The position numbers were made by a program, and so were the translations under genes. The notes below the pieces were generated by a model, which saw nothing but the letters and a program-made list of their open reading frames with translations, did not search any database and was not told where the DNA came from. DNA of 64,000 bases from Argonema galeatum A003/A1 (lineage in GTDB: Bacteria; Cyanobacteriota; Cyanobacteriia; Cyanobacteriales; Aerosakkonemataceae). Below, piece by piece: positions 25,909 to 35,973 of the stretch (position 1 is the first letter of the stretch; each line of letters begins with the position of its first letter). Location of the stretch: NCBI RefSeq assembly GCF_023333595.1, contig NZ_JAIQZM010000004.1:1-64000 (forward strand), in the 5' to 3' direction.

Positions 25909-27060
25909 ATGAGTTCCCCAAAAACGATGAGCAATCAAACCGAAACACCTTTACCCCTGTTACGCACTCCCCTATTTGAACTAGCGGTAGAATTGAAAGC
26001 GCGACTAACTCCTTTTGCCGGATGGGAAATGGCTGTGCAGTACACTGGTATTGGGCAAGAACATCAGGCAATCCGAACCAATGCGGGGATGTTCGATATC
26101 TCCCATATGGGCAAATTTACCTTGCGGGGTCAAGAGTTAATTTCCAAACTTCAATACTTGGTGCCGTCGGATTTAAGTCGCTTGCAACCAGGTCAAGCTC
26201 AGTATAGTGTGCTGCTGAACACCGACGCCGGGATTTTGGATGATATAATTTTTTATTACCAAGGACAGGATGACTCTGGGGAGCAGTGGGGAGTGATGAT
26301 TGTAAATGCTTCCACCAGAGCAAGAGATAAAGCTTGGTTGTTGGCAAACTTGGAATCAGCTAATGTTACTTTACAGGATCTCTCCAAAGACCAAGTTTTG
26401 ATTGCGGTTCAAGGGCCGCAAGCTGCCGCACATCTTCAGCAATTTGTCAAGGAAGATCTTACGCCGATTAAAGCTTTCGGTCATTTGGAAGCCACGGTAT
26501 TAGATAAACCGGCTTTTATTGCTCGGACTGGTTACACTGGCGAAGATGGGTTTGAGGTGATGGTTGACCCAGCGGTGGGGATGCAATTGTGGCGCAGTCT
26601 GATTGCGGCGGGTGTGGTTCCCTGCGGTTTGGGTGCCAGAGATACGTTGCGCCTGGAAGCGGCAATGGCACTTTACGGACAGGATATTGACGATCGTACC
26701 ACACCTCTGGAAGCTGGTTTAGGTTGGCTTGTTCACCTCGATACTAAAGGCGACTTTATCGGTCGTTCTGTTTTGGAGGAACAGAAAGCTGCTGGGGTGC
26801 AGCGTCGGTTAGTAGGTCTGGAAATGCAAGGACGCAATATTGCGCGTCACGGCTACCCGGTGTTGCACAATGGGGAAAAGGTGGGAGAGGTGACAAGTGG
26901 CAGTTGGTCGCCGACAATGGAAAAAGCGATCGCACTTGCCTATGTCCCCACTCAGCTATCTAAACTGGGTCAGCAACTAGAAGTCGAAATTCGCGCTAAG
27001 GCTTATCCCGCTGTTGTGGTCAAAAAACCTTTTTATCGCGCTTCTTATCGAGCTTCTTAG
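25909..27060 (+). CDS. gcvT: Glycine cleavage system T protein (aminomethyltransferase)
   Basis: Takes the aminomethyl group from the lipoylated H protein and passes its carbon to tetrahydrofolate, releasing ammonia. Landmarks: LTPFAGWEMAVQY, FDISHMGK, DAGILDDIIFY with the catalytic-region Asp, GYTGEDGFEVM, LGARDTLRLEAAM and GEVTSGSWSPTM near the end. In cyanobacteria the pathway supports photorespiratory glycine use and one-carbon supply. Start ATG 25909, or ATG 25927 six codons later. gcvH and gcvP lie 2.6 and 3.1 kb downstream on the same strand. Confidence 0.95.
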   Translation: MSSPKTMSNQTETPLPLLRTPLFELAVELKARLTPFAGWEMAVQYTGIGQEHQAIRTNAGMFDISHMGKFTLRGQELISKLQYLVPSDLSRLQPGQAQYSVLLNTDAGILDDIIFYYQGQDDSGEQWGVMIVNASTRARDKAWLLANLESANVTLQDLSKDQVLIAVQGPQAAAHLQQFVKEDLTPIKAFGHLEATVLDKPAFIARTGYTGEDGFEVMVDPAVGMQLWRSLIAAGVVPCGLGARDTLRLEAAMALYGQDIDDRTTPLEAGLGWLVHLDTKGDFIGRSVLEEQKAAGVQRRLVGLEMQGRNIARHGYPVLHNGEKVGEVTSGSWSPTMEKAIALAYVPTQLSKLGQQLEVEIRAKAYPAVVVKKPFYRASYRAS

Positions 27061-27245
27061 TTTAACCTGGTATAGCTAGGGACTAGGGGTTAGGGGCTAG
27101 GGGCTAGGGACTAGGGTCAGAAGGGTTTATAATCCGCCAACGTTTCAGGAATTCAGAATGTCCTAACCGCCAAGGCGGTTGCTATAACACAATAAATAAA
27201 AACTAGCTTGGCTGCGTAACAACATAATAAACTAATTACAAAACA

Positions 27246-28304
27246 ATGTTTAAAATGAAGTTATTGAGTCGAGCCGCGTTGACCAGGTTAGGGATTTTCA
27301 GCATCATCCTTGGCGTCATCCTTGGTTGGGGTTGGTTTACAACGATAAGGATGCCATTCAGCAGCTATCGCAGACAATTACCACCCCTGAATCAGCAGCA
27401 AATCAGTCTAGAAAAAGCACTGCATCAGGATGTGGAGATACTTTCGGGCAAGTTGGGAGAACATAACTTTTCCAACTACAAAAACCTAGTAGTAGCAGCT
27501 AATTATTTAGAATCCTCTCTGGCAAGTGCTGGTTATAAAGTAAAGCGACAAACATATAAACTTGGTAAGTATAACTATGATAATATAGAAGTCGAAATAC
27601 CAGGATCGAACAGAAAAGATGAGATTGTAGTGATTGGCGGTCACTATGATTCTGTAATCGACAGTCCCGGTGCGAATGATAACGCTACTGGTGCGGCTGC
27701 TGTGTTGGAATTGGCTCGTGCTTTGGCTGGGAAAAAACCAGCACGCACTCTGCGTTTTGTTGAATTTGTGAATGAGGAACCGCCGTTTTTCCAAACTGCC
27801 GATATGGGAAGCGTAGTTTATGCGAAACGCAGCCACAAAGCCGGTGAGAAAATCGTGGCTATGCTCAGTTTAGAAACAATGGGTTACTATTCTGATGAAC
27901 CGGGAACTCAGAAATATCCATTTCCACTTAATCTTGTTTATCCTTCAAGTGGCAACTTTATTGGATTTATTGGTAATATCAAATCTGGAGACTTGGTAAG
28001 AGAAGCGATCGCATCCTTCCGCCGCCATGTCCAATTCCCCTCGGAAGGCGCAGCACTACCAGCGCAAATTCCTGGTGTCGGCTGGTCAGATCAATGGTCT
28101 TTCTGGCAAGAAGGCTATCCGGGAATCATGGTAACAGATACCGCTCCCTATCGCTATCCCTACTATCACACCGCACAGGATACCATCGATAAAATTAATT
28201 TCGATCGCTTGGCGCGGGTAGTAGCTGGGTTAGAAAGCGTTATTGGCGACTTGGCGGGGATTGAGATTGACGAACCAGTTGAACAAACTCGCGTAGACTT
28301 TTAG
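27246..28304 (+). CDS. M28-family metallopeptidase, membrane-anchored
   Basis: A 352-residue zinc aminopeptidase-fold protein. An N-terminal TM segment (LGIFSIILGVILGWGWF) is followed by the M28 domain: IGGHYDSV (first His), PGANDNATGAAAVLE (bridging Asp), FVNEEPPFF (catalytic Glu pair), LSLETMGYY and PYYHTAQDTIDKI (last His). All ligands appear present, so it should be active outside the cytoplasmic membrane. Its 3' end overlaps the convergent hydrolase gene by 65 bp. Confidence 0.88.
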   Translation: MFKMKLLSRAALTRLGIFSIILGVILGWGWFTTIRMPFSSYRRQLPPLNQQQISLEKALHQDVEILSGKLGEHNFSNYKNLVVAANYLESSLASAGYKVKRQTYKLGKYNYDNIEVEIPGSNRKDEIVVIGGHYDSVIDSPGANDNATGAAAVLELARALAGKKPARTLRFVEFVNEEPPFFQTADMGSVVYAKRSHKAGEKIVAMLSLETMGYYSDEPGTQKYPFPLNLVYPSSGNFIGFIGNIKSGDLVREAIASFRRHVQFPSEGAALPAQIPGVGWSDQWSFWQEGYPGIMVTDTAPYRYPYYHTAQDTIDKINFDRLARVVAGLESVIGDLAGIEIDEPVEQTRVDF

Positions 28305-29085
28305 TATAGCGATCGCTCGCCACCTCGTTAAGATCCTGATTATGATCTGCACCCTCCACCCACAAAAAGCGCTTCGGTCCATTCGCAGCAGCAAAAAGTT
28401 GTTGTCCGTGGGAGAAAGGAATCACCGAATCGCTTGTTCCGTGAATAACTAAAACCGGAGAGCGTACCCTTTTAATTTTATCGATATTAGCGAACTTGTC
28501 GAAAGGTACAATAGGGATGCGCGTCACCACAAGAAACGCCTTGGTAAACGCGCTTTCCACAATCAAACCCGCCACTGGTTTGCGGGAAGCCAAATCCACC
28601 GATGGGCCGCCACCAACCGATCGCCCATATATTATAATTTTCTGGGTAGGAACATTCAGCTTAGTTGTCAAATAATTGTAAGCGGTGTCGATATCCCGAT
28701 AGGCATTGCTTTCTGAAGGCGTTCCCCCACTCGTACCGTAACCCCGATAATCGTAGGCAAATACCCCAAACCCCAAGTCGTGCAATTCGCGCAGCATCGG
28801 TAACATATCTCCCAAGTCTTCAGCATTGCCGTGACTGTACAGGATAGTGTAAGTTGCTTTAGAATTGGGCAAGTAAATACCTGATATCTGCACACCATCA
28901 GCAGCAGTCAGCTTGAGAATATCCTTGGTGTCTTGATAAGTGGAGGGTTGAGGCTTAAAGATCATCCAGTCCGTAAAAAAGTAGCCGTATATGCACAAAG
29001 AAGCGTAAATAAATATGACAGAACGAATCAGTCGTTTAAGTGAAAAATCGCCTATTAGCAGGCGTCTGAGAGTTTTTTTGTCCAT
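28240..29085 (-). CDS. Alpha/beta hydrolase, membrane-anchored (BEM46/ABHD-like)
   Basis: Serine hydrolase with an N-terminal TM helix (VIFIYASLCIYGYFF). Nucleophile Ser lies in YGRSVGGGPS, acidic Asp in HGTSDSVIPF and His in GADHNQDL, a full triad. LYSHGNAEDLG provides the oxyanion region. Closest in plan to BEM46/ABHD13/17 proteins, whose bacterial substrates are mostly unknown. I start at ATG 29085 (MDKKTLRRLL); an upstream in-frame ATG at 29133 would add 16 residues. Convergent with, and overlapping, the M28 peptidase gene. Confidence 0.85.
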   Translation of the reverse strand: MDKKTLRRLLIGDFSLKRLIRSVIFIYASLCIYGYFFTDWMIFKPQPSTYQDTKDILKLTAADGVQISGIYLPNSKATYTILYSHGNAEDLGDMLPMLRELHDLGFGVFAYDYRGYGTSGGTPSESNAYRDIDTAYNYLTTKLNVPTQKIIIYGRSVGGGPSVDLASRKPVAGLIVESAFTKAFLVVTRIPIVPFDKFANIDKIKRVRSPVLVIHGTSDSVIPFSHGQQLFAAANGPKRFLWVEGADHNQDLNEVASDRYTKSLREFVQLVRQSQSPPSRQ

Positions 29086-29133
29086 CTGAATTAAATTAAT
29101 TTGAGGCTGATTTCTAATTAAGCTGAGGCGCAT

Positions 29134-29618
29134 TTAAATTTTATAGCCAAATTTGATGAAATTCTTGTGGGGAGGGGGCAAGGGGCAAGGCGTCCCGCCT
29201 GCCCAAAAAATACAATTTAGATGCGGAACAGCTTAAAACAAGAATATAACAGGGAAAAATAACCGAATTAGATAGTCTCTCGATAAAAATGTGGCATGAT
29301 TGCAAAGCAGGTAGATTATACTATTAATGGCTATAAAGTCAATGAAGTTTTACAATAGTAAATCTTTATGCCTGACGACTGAAGTTGCGGCGTTGCGCGT
29401 ACTCTCGCCTGCCTACGCAGCGTCAAGAAACTTTGGTATTTTAATTTTAGACCGTGTAGGCGGTCTTTGTTCGTTTAGCCGCGCCTTTAGGCGTCAGGCT
29501 GCCCGATAATCTTTATTAATAACCAGCATCTGCCACTTTCCGCCTGCGTGCGATCGCGCCATCTGCTTGCAAAGCTACCTAAACTATAATCTTTTACTTG
29601 AAAGAGTGAGGAAGTGTA
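29134..29618. other. Intergenic stretch with decayed modular hairpins
   Basis: No gene is convincing here. Bases 29369-29499 hold an inverted arm pair TGCCTGACG ... CGTCAGGC with inner hairpins AGACCG...CGGTCT (29449-29466) and CGCCTTTAGGCG (29483-29494), resembling a degenerate relative of the modular hairpin repeats. The promoter of gcvH presumably lies after it. Confidence 0.4.
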
Positions 29619-30008
29619 ATGTCCTTAGAATATCCCGATGACCTCAAATACCTTGACAGCCACGAGTACGTGCGACTCGATGGCGAGATTGCTACGATCG
29701 GCATTAGTGCCTTTGCGATCGACCAACTAGGCGATATTGTGTTTCTCGAATTGCCAGATATCGGCGAAAAGCTGACAAAGGGAGAAGCCTTCGGAACCGT
29801 TGAGTCCGTTAAAGCCGTTGAAGACCTTAACTCTGCGGTCACTGGCACGGTTGTAGAACGCAACGAGTCTATGGTAGAGTCACCGGATATAGTGGCGGAA
29901 GACCCCTACGGCGAAGGCTGGTTAATCAAGGTTCGCATCGACGACCCTGGTGAACTCGATGATGCTATGTCCGCTGATGAGTATCGCGCCGAGGTGGAGG
30001 GCGAGTAG
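29619..30008 (+). CDS. gcvH: Glycine cleavage system H protein
   Basis: Lipoyl carrier that shuttles the aminomethyl group between the P, T and L proteins. The lipoylation motif [15 protein letters not shown] places the modified Lys at residue 65, and [12 protein letters not shown] precedes it as expected. Length 129 is normal. It is followed 130 bp later by gcvP, separated by a hairpin repeat. Confidence 0.95.
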   Translation: MSLEYPDDLKYLDSHEYVRLDGEIATIGISAFAIDQLGDIVFLELPDIGEKLTKGEAFGTVESVKAVEDLNSAVTGTVVERNESMVESPDIVAEDPYGEGWLIKVRIDDPGELDDAMSADEYRAEVEGE

Positions 30009-30009
30009 C

Positions 30010-30060
30010 GATTTTAGATTTTAGATTTTAGATTGAATTGCCGATCTAAAATCTAAAATC
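30010..30060. repeat. GATTTTA repeat hairpin between gcvH and gcvP
   Basis: Three tandem GATTTTA units face an inverted copy: stem GATTTTAGATTTTAGAT / ATCTAAAATCTAAAATC, 17 bp, loop of ~10. Related GATTTTA or GATTTTG runs occur at about 17288, 57300 and 58898. It might attenuate read-through from gcvH to gcvP or protect mRNA ends (inference). Confidence 0.75.
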
Positions 30061-30138
30061 CCCCGGAGTCCTGCTGATTCGACTGACTTCGGAATTCTTG
30101 TTACAAAGTAATAAGGAGTCAATTCTGGAGAGGATACT

Positions 30139-33048
30139 GTGGTCAATTACACCACTCATAAGCAGTCTAGCAGTCAGCAGCAACTAGGAGAAATTGAACT
30201 AGATTCAAATTCCTTCCTTTGGCGGCATATAGGCCCGACGCCGGAGAAAATCCAGCAAATGCTGGAAATACTGGGCATTCCGACCCTTGACGCCCTGATT
30301 GAGCGAACAGTACCGCAAGCAATTCGGCTGAAGAATTCCCTACAACTGCCTTCATCCCAGAGTGAGTACGCAGCTCTTGCTCAATTAAAACAGATTGCGT
30401 CTAAAAATGAGGTGTTTCGATCGCTCATTGGCATGGGCTATCACGACTGCATCACCCCACCTGTTATTGGTCGCAATATCCTGGAAAACCCAGGCTGGTA
30501 CACCGCCTACACGCCTTATCAAGCAGAAATTGCCCAAGGACGTCTGGAAGCGCTGCTTAACTTCCAGACAATGGTTATAGATCTAACAGGTTTAGAAATT
30601 GCCAATGCTTCCTTATTAGATGAAGCAACAGCAGCCGCAGAAGCCATGACCATGAGTTACGGTCTGTGCAAAAATAAGGCAAAAGCCTTTTTTGTCTCCA
30701 AAGACTGTCATCCCCAAACCATTGAAGTATTGCAAACCCGTGCTAAACCCCTAGACATTGAGATCGTTGTTGGGGATAATCAGACGTTTGAGTTCGATAG
30801 ACCAATTTTCGGGGCAATCTTGCAATATCCTGCCAGCGATGGCACAATTTACGATTACCGAAATTTTATCGAAAAAGCTCATGCCGCCGGTGCCTTAGTC
30901 ACAGTAGCAGCAGACATTTTGAGCCTGACTCTGCTTACACCCCCCGGCGAATTTGGAGCGGATATTGCGGTAGGAAGCACCCAGCGCCTTGGAGTTCCCT
31001 TGGGATATGGGGGGCCTCACGCAGCTTATTTCGCCACCAAAGAAGAGTATAAGCGACAAGTTCCAGGGCGAATTGTGGGCGTATCCAAAGATGCAAACGG
31101 CAAAACAGCATTGCGTTTAGCACTTCAAACTCGCGAACAGCATATCCGCCGCGAAAAAGCCACTAGCAATATCTGCACTGCACAAGTTTTGCTGGCTGTA
31201 ATTGCTTCTATGTACGCAGTTTATCACGGGCCAAAAGGACTTAAGAAAATTGCCGAAAATATCCACAAACTGACAGTAACTCTGGCAGCAGGATTGCAGC
31301 GTTTAGGGTATAGTATCGGTTCTGAACATTACTTTGATACTTTGCGAGTGGAACTGGGAACGCGCAGTCTAGACGAAATTATCGAAACTGCCCAAAGTCA
31401 TCGTATTAATCTGCGGAAATTGGATACAACTACAGTAGGCATTTCCCTAGATGAAACCACCACAGTTAAAGATTTGTTAGATATCTGGGAGATTTTTGCA
31501 GGTGGAGATGTTACCTTTACTGTAGATGAAATCGTCGCCGATTCATCCTTAAGAGAAACATTTGTTCGCCAAAGTAGCTATCTCACCCATCCAGTCTTTA
31601 ACTGCTATCATTCCGAAACCGAACTTTTGCGCTATCTGCATCGTTTGGAAAGTAAAGATTTGTCGTTGACTACATCAATGATTCCGTTGGGTTCATGTAC
31701 GATGAAGTTGAATGCAACGGCAGAGATGATACCTGTAACTTGGCCGGAATTTGGCAAGATTCATCCGTTTGCACCTCAATCGCAAACGCGGGGTTATCAA
31801 GTTTTGTTCCAGCAGTTGGAAGAATGGTTGGCTGAAATTACCGGATTTGCAGGAGTTTCTCTACAACCAAATGCAGGATCTCAAGGCGAATACGCGGGAC
31901 TGTTGGTAATCCGTCAGTATCACGAAAGTCGGGGTGAAAGTCATCGCAACATTTGTTTGATTCCTGAATCTGCCCACGGAACTAATCCTGCTAGTGCGGT
32001 CATGTGCGGTTTCAAGGTAGTTCCTGTTGTTTGTGACACGCAGGGAAATATTGACTTAAATGACCTCAAAAATAAGGCTGAAAAACATAGCAATGAACTT
32101 GCTGCTTTGATGGTGACTTATCCATCTACTCACGGCGTTTTTGAGGAAGAAATTAAGGACATCTGCGCTATTGTTCACGCGAACGGCGGACAAGTTTATA
32201 TGGATGGGGCGAATATGAACGCCCAAGTGGGATTGTGCAGTCCTGGTGATATTGGCGCGGATGTCTGTCACTTGAATTTGCACAAAACTTTCTGCATTCC
32301 TCACGGTGGCGGTGGGCCTGGAATGGGGCCGATCGGGGTGGCACAGCATTTGGTGCCGTTTTTACCGGGTCATTCTGTTGTCCAAATGGGAGATGAAAAT
32401 CCGAAATCGATTGGTGCTGTTTCCGCTGCGCCTTGGGGTAGTGCGAGTATCCTGGTGATTTCTTGGATGTACATTGCGATGATGGGTGGCGCGGGTTTGA
32501 CCCAAGCAACTAAGGTGGCAATTCTGAATGCTAACTATATTGCGCGTCGCTTAGAGTCTTATTATCCAGTTCTTTATCAAGGAAAGGCTGGTTTTGTGGC
32601 GCATGAGTGTATTTTGGATTTGCGATCGCTCAAAAAATCTGCCTCTATTGAAGTGGAGGATGTTGCTAAGCGTCTGATGGATTACGGTTTTCATGCCCCT
32701 ACGGTATCTTGGCCTGTGGGGGGTACGGTGATGGTGGAACCGACGGAAAGCGAATCTAAGGAAGAATTAGACCGTTTTTGCGATGCGATGATTGCAATTC
32801 GCCAGGAAATTGCGGAAATCGAACAAGGTAAGGCAGATACTCACGATAATCTGCTGAAAAATGCACCCCACACGGCAGAAAGTCTGATTACTTCGGAATG
32901 GAATCATCCCTATTCTCGCGAACAAGCTGCTTATCCCGCGCCTTGGACTCGCGAACATAAATTCTGGCCTGCGGTGGGGCGCGTTGACAATGCGTTTGGC
33001 GATCGCAATTTTGTCTGTTCTTGTTTACCGATGGAGGCGTATTCGTAA
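30139..33048 (+). CDS. gcvP: Glycine dehydrogenase (decarboxylating), glycine cleavage P protein
   Basis: PLP enzyme that decarboxylates glycine and loads the methylamine onto lipoyl-GcvH. A single ~969-residue chain, as usual in cyanobacteria (not split into two subunits). Landmarks: [14 protein letters not shown] near the start, [34 protein letters not shown] and [18 protein letters not shown], where Lys near residue 717 binds PLP. The start is GTG 30139, preceded by a GGAGAGG-type ribosome site about 9 bp upstream. A hairpin terminator lies ~160 bp past the stop. Confidence 0.96.
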   Translation: MVNYTTHKQSSSQQQLGEIELDSNSFLWRHIGPTPEKIQQMLEILGIPTLDALIERTVPQAIRLKNSLQLPSSQSEYAALAQLKQIASKNEVFRSLIGMGYHDCITPPVIGRNILENPGWYTAYTPYQAEIAQGRLEALLNFQTMVIDLTGLEIANASLLDEATAAAEAMTMSYGLCKNKAKAFFVSKDCHPQTIEVLQTRAKPLDIEIVVGDNQTFEFDRPIFGAILQYPASDGTIYDYRNFIEKAHAAGALVTVAADILSLTLLTPPGEFGADIAVGSTQRLGVPLGYGGPHAAYFATKEEYKRQVPGRIVGVSKDANGKTALRLALQTREQHIRREKATSNICTAQVLLAVIASMYAVYHGPKGLKKIAENIHKLTVTLAAGLQRLGYSIGSEHYFDTLRVELGTRSLDEIIETAQSHRINLRKLDTTTVGISLDETTTVKDLLDIWEIFAGGDVTFTVDEIVADSSLRETFVRQSSYLTHPVFNCYHSETELLRYLHRLESKDLSLTTSMIPLGSCTMKLNATAEMIPVTWPEFGKIHPFAPQSQTRGYQVLFQQLEEWLAEITGFAGVSLQPNAGSQGEYAGLLVIRQYHESRGESHRNICLIPESAHGTNPASAVMCGFKVVPVVCDTQGNIDLNDLKNKAEKHSNELAALMVTYPSTHGVFEEEIKDICAIVHANGGQVYMDGANMNAQVGLCSPGDIGADVCHLNLHKTFCIPHGGGGPGMGPIGVAQHLVPFLPGHSVVQMGDENPKSIGAVSAAPWGSASILVISWMYIAMMGGAGLTQATKVAILNANYIARRLESYYPVLYQGKAGFVAHECILDLRSLKKSASIEVEDVAKRLMDYGFHAPTVSWPVGGTVMVEPTESESKEELDRFCDAMIAIRQEIAEIEQGKADTHDNLLKNAPHTAESLITSEWNHPYSREQAAYPAPWTREHKFWPAVGRVDNAFGDRNFVCSCLPMEAYS

Positions 33049-33053
33049 GACCC

Positions 33054-33172
33054 CACCCCCAAACCCCCTCCCCGTCTACGGGGAGGGGGCTAAGATTTTC
33101 CCCCTCTCCGTTGCGGGGAGGGGGCTAAGATTTTCCCCCTCTCCGTTGCGGGGAGGGGGCTAGGGGGTGGGG
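33054..33172. repeat. G-rich hairpin tandem repeat after gcvP
   Basis: Tandem ~44-bp units CTAAGATTTTCCCCCTCTCC / GTTGCGGGGAGGGGG, twice, flanked by CCCCACCCCC at the left and GGGGGTGGGG at the right, so the whole block is also a large inverted repeat. Similar in style to 25430-25840 and 8980-9080. Confidence 0.85.
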
Positions 33173-33205
33173 TTCCCTTGAACTTTTGCAAGAGGTCTTT
33201 TAACA

Positions 33206-33239
33206 AAAAAGAAGCGATCGCATTTGGCGATCGCTTTTA
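33206..33239. terminator. Bidirectional hairpin terminator made of HIP1 sites
   Basis: Stem AAGCGATCGC / GCGATCGCTT (33212-33236) with loop ATTTG, an A run on the left and TTTTAT on the right. It sits between convergent gcvP and the DUF4278 gene and can serve both. Both arms contain the octamer GCGATCGC. Confidence 0.75.
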
Positions 33240-33292
33240 TCCCCCAGACCCTATAACTTTTATGGGCAATGCTATTTCATCTGCCAAGAATA

Positions 33293-33709
33293 CTAGCAGT
33301 ATTGTCTAACTAGCTGCTTTGATTCTCTTTCCAACATCCGAAGCAAATCGCGATCGCCTCTATCTCTAGCAACTTGCAGGCGGTACTCCAGACGGCGACG
33401 GATATTAGCTAAGTGAGTTTCTTCCACTTCATCCAAAATTTTGCGACAGCTGCCAGAGGTTGACATAACTCTAACAGGACTCTCTTCTGCTGCTGGTGCA
33501 GTAAAACAAGCTTCTGCGGTTGCACGAGGATTGGCGCAGTAGTTAACACCGCGATATCTTAAGTGAGGCGTTGGTTGCGGCACCGGAATATGTCTAGGAT
33601 AGCTATATCTCCAATCTTGACCCCGGTATTTACCGCCAATCTCGCCTTCAGTAAATTCGCCGGTAGGTATATCGTTTTCGTAGGTAGCACCGCGATAACT
33701 GAATTGCAT
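33293..33709 (-). CDS. DUF4278-domain protein
   Basis: A 138-residue protein with two copies of the short DUF4278 motif, FSYRGATYEN at the start and LRYRGVNYCA near residue 50; the motif is common in cyanobacterial proteins of unknown function. The C-terminal half is a charged helix (EETHLANIRRRLEYRL, RDLLRMLERESKQLV). No signal peptide or TM. It stands alone, convergent with gcvP. Confidence 0.8.
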   Translation of the reverse strand: MQFSYRGATYENDIPTGEFTEGEIGGKYRGQDWRYSYPRHIPVPQPTPHLRYRGVNYCANPRATAEACFTAPAAEESPVRVMSTSGSCRKILDEVEETHLANIRRRLEYRLQVARDRGDRDLLRMLERESKQLVRQYC

Positions 33710-33952
33710 AAATTTGGCCTCCTATGGAGTTATCTAAATCGGGGTTAAAAGTTAAGTAAAGCGATCCCGAAGGCATCACTGTTTATTTACAGTAGCGCTC
33801 TGAACGCTCACTTTGGTGTGATCCCCGACACAAAAATAGCAACTTTTTGTAAATTTCTGTATCTTATGCTACCGTTTTTAGATATTTAGCAAAAAGTTAA
33901 AATACATTGAGAAAGTACATCTATCCTTAGACAGATGTGTGGGATGGCTCAA

Positions 33953-34010
33953 GGGGAGTTGTGAGGCGACAGCTGTGCAGTCACGTCCCCAAATGCGATG
34001 GGAACTCCCC
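33953..34010. other. Possible structured RNA or three-way hairpin in a 518-bp gap
   Basis: Within the gene-free stretch 33710-34227, GGGGAGTT (33953-33960) pairs with AACTCCCC (34003-34010). Between them GTGA...TCAC and TCCC...GGGA can form two inner stems, a three-way junction. A separate C6/G6 hairpin follows at 34015-34032. No known riboswitch motif is recognised; the 69-codon frame here lacks any protein-like features. Confidence 0.3.
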
Positions 34011-34227
34011 TCAATCCCCCCGCAATGGGGGGAGGTAAGAATAATCTCGCTTCCTGATTCGTTTTTCTGGTGAGCAAGTAGGTGCAAGATATGAGGTAAG
34101 CTATATTCCTTCGAGTCAAAAGTTAGTAAATTTGGTGCGCTCGCCTAAAATAAAATTATCGCAACTCTTGGTGATGTCAATTATACATTTTTTAAGCAGC
34201 GAACGCAAGTGATATCATCAATTATAA

Positions 34228-35571
34228 TTACTTTTTTTCATCTAAAGGGGAAGCACCAGGTTTGGCATTCCCCTTTAGTTGGGAGAAAACCCGATAATCC
34301 TCCCACTCAGCAATCGAACGCTCATCTGAATTATCATTATTTATCTTAATTAAATTATATTCCACGTCTTCAGCATAAATAGTAAACGCCACATTAAAAA
34401 CTTCCACAAAGTTAATCACCAACTGACAGTCTGACTCGGAAAATTTTTCATAGTATCGAATCAAATCGGCGATACCCCCTTCTAGACGTAGGCGAGACGG
34501 CTTGCATATCAAAACGAGCTTCAGAAGTAAAATTACTAAAGTCAGTGGAGTTTTTTGAAAAATTAATAAAAGAAACAGTTCCGAAGGTGACTGACAATTT
34601 TCGGTTGTTAAAAACTCAATGACTCGTTCGCAAGTTTTTAGTAAAAGTAGCTTGTTTATTGGTTCTGCGTCATAACTCTCATAAAGATCGTTTAACTTTT
34701 CACTTAGCTTGACATTGAGAGTTGTTGCCAACTGTTTATTAGCCAAACTAAAAATTAGATATTTCTGAAGGCTACGCTTGAAATCTTTGTAGGTAAGATG
34801 TTGAGTTTGGTGAACAAAAATATTAGCTAAGTTTACATAATTGAACTGCCCTCGTCTCGCTACAATTATTTTAATCAGATTAAGTACTTCATCTCCCAAA
34901 CCAGTTGGATTCTTTAGCCTCTTGTCTCTTGTTCCAGCAGACGCGGCACGAGATGTGTACATAGCTAGGTCGAATTTAAACTTATCTTTCAGTTGTTTGG
35001 ATAGCGTTCTAGCGGCTTTGCGTTGTTCAATTGGGTTGGTGCGATCGATGTATTGAGGAACTAACAAATAAGAAGTATAACGGTAACTCCAGTGACCTTT
35101 TTCCCGGTCTTCATGTTTCAAGGCAAACATTTTTAGGTCTTGGTAGTCTTTACTATTTATAAAATTTATTAGCCATTTTTTAATGCGATTATCTTTCCAA
35201 AAACTGGGTTTTTTACTAATTAACGGATCTGAAAATATGGCAATTAATTCACGAATCGCTTGATGCTCTCTGGCCGCATCCCAGTTGTTAACTAAAATAT
35301 AACAACAACGCTTGAGCGTATTTTTAAATTCTGACTCATTATTGGCCAAAACAATTTCATGAATCGCCTGTGAAGGTGCAGAGTTTACATTTTCAACCAA
35401 ATTAATAAATAGGTCTTTAAATAAAGACAAAACAAAGGTTGGGTCTTTTATCCTTACAAGATCTAACAGCAAAGTGTAAATAGTTTTCTGGGAGTCATAA
35501 ACAAGACGGCGAGCTTGTGTATTTAACTCAACAGGTAGTTCAGTTTGCCGATCATCTGGTAAAACATCCAT
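34228..35571 (-). CDS. Conserved hypothetical, all-helical protein
   Basis: A soluble, apparently all-helical protein of 447 residues with no motif I recognise. Polar and hydrophobic residues alternate in a pattern typical of helical repeats (YTLLLDLVRIKDPTFVLSLF; NFVEVFNVAFTIY). The middle contains a basic patch (SRAASAGTRDKRLKNP). I start at ATG 35571 (MDVLPDDRQ) because the 32 residues before it, reachable from ATG 35667, are encoded by an AAACCCGGTTT hairpin repeat. Flanked by gaps of ~300-500 bp. Function unknown. Confidence 0.65.
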   Translation of the reverse strand: MDVLPDDRQTELPVELNTQARRLVYDSQKTIYTLLLDLVRIKDPTFVLSLFKDLFINLVENVNSAPSQAIHEIVLANNESEFKNTLKRCCYILVNNWDAAREHQAIRELIAIFSDPLISKKPSFWKDNRIKKWLINFINSKDYQDLKMFALKHEDREKGHWSYRYTSYLLVPQYIDRTNPIEQRKAARTLSKQLKDKFKFDLAMYTSRAASAGTRDKRLKNPTGLGDEVLNLIKIIVARRGQFNYVNLANIFVHQTQHLTYKDFKRSLQKYLIFSLANKQLATTLNVKLSEKLNDLYESYDAEPINKLLLLKTCERVIEFLTTENCQSPSELFLLLIFQKTPLTLVILLLKLVLICKPSRLRLEGGIADLIRYYEKFSESDCQLVINFVEVFNVAFTIYAEDVEYNLIKINNDNSDERSIAEWEDYRVFSQLKGNAKPGASPLDEKK

Positions 35572-35616
35572 AACGCTCCCTGATTCTTTATAGCGGTTTT
35601 CACTTGCATGAGGTAT

Positions 35617-35654
35617 AGAGAAACCGGGTAACTTCTGCGAAACCCGGTTTCTCT
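35617..35654. repeat. AGAAACCCGGTTT-family hairpin upstream of the unknown gene
   Basis: Stem AGAGAAACCGGGT / ACCCGGTTTCTCT with a loop of about 12 bases. Same family as 14777 and 49305. It extends the downstream reading frame spuriously at its 5' end. The rest of 35668-35973 shows no gene. Confidence 0.8.
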
Positions 35655-35913
35655 GTACCTCACTCACTTGACGCGATCGCCTTTTTTAACTGAACCAAAA
35701 ACATAGACTCGTTTGCAATCCTTCTCCAGAAGGATTTTGACTGCAAAAGTTGTAATTCCCGTCGGCTTCATTAACTCAGTTAGGACTTTCGCCAACTGTC
35801 ACACTCAAATCGACTTGTAGGGTGCGTCAGACTTTCGTTCTACGATTATTATCGAGGGTTTCAGGTTCCGGGACACCCTACCATATATGCCAGTTGCGTA
35901 AGTCCTGTAAGTT

Positions 35914-35944
35914 AAAAAAAGAGCGATGTTAACATCGCTCAAAA
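35914..35944. terminator. Terminator of ndhO
   Basis: Perfect palindrome GAGCGATGTTAACATCGCTC (35921-35940) with A7 on the left and AAAAG on the right. Read on the minus strand it is a stem followed by seven T, 34 bp after the ndhO stop: a good intrinsic terminator. Confidence 0.75.
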
Positions 35945-35973
35945 GAAATATAGCCAGATGCGGTTAAAGTCTG

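Noticed and set aside
25393..25909. Several 80-167-codon ORFs on both strands
   Set aside because: They are frames through the GC-rich repeat array; the products are repetitive (FLVPSPSTKRG-like) with no domain, and they overlap one another on both strands.
29327..29509. 60-codon ORF upstream of gcvH
   Set aside because: Lies in the decayed hairpin repeat; Arg/Ala-rich product from palindromic DNA.
30100..30150. CTGGAGAGG before gcvP as a glycine riboswitch
   Set aside because: Only this short string matches; the rest of the aptamer is absent and the string overlaps the ribosome-binding region.
33878..34087. 69-codon minus-strand ORF
   Set aside because: Low-complexity-free but without start signal or protein-like pattern, and it crosses the hairpins at 33953-34032.
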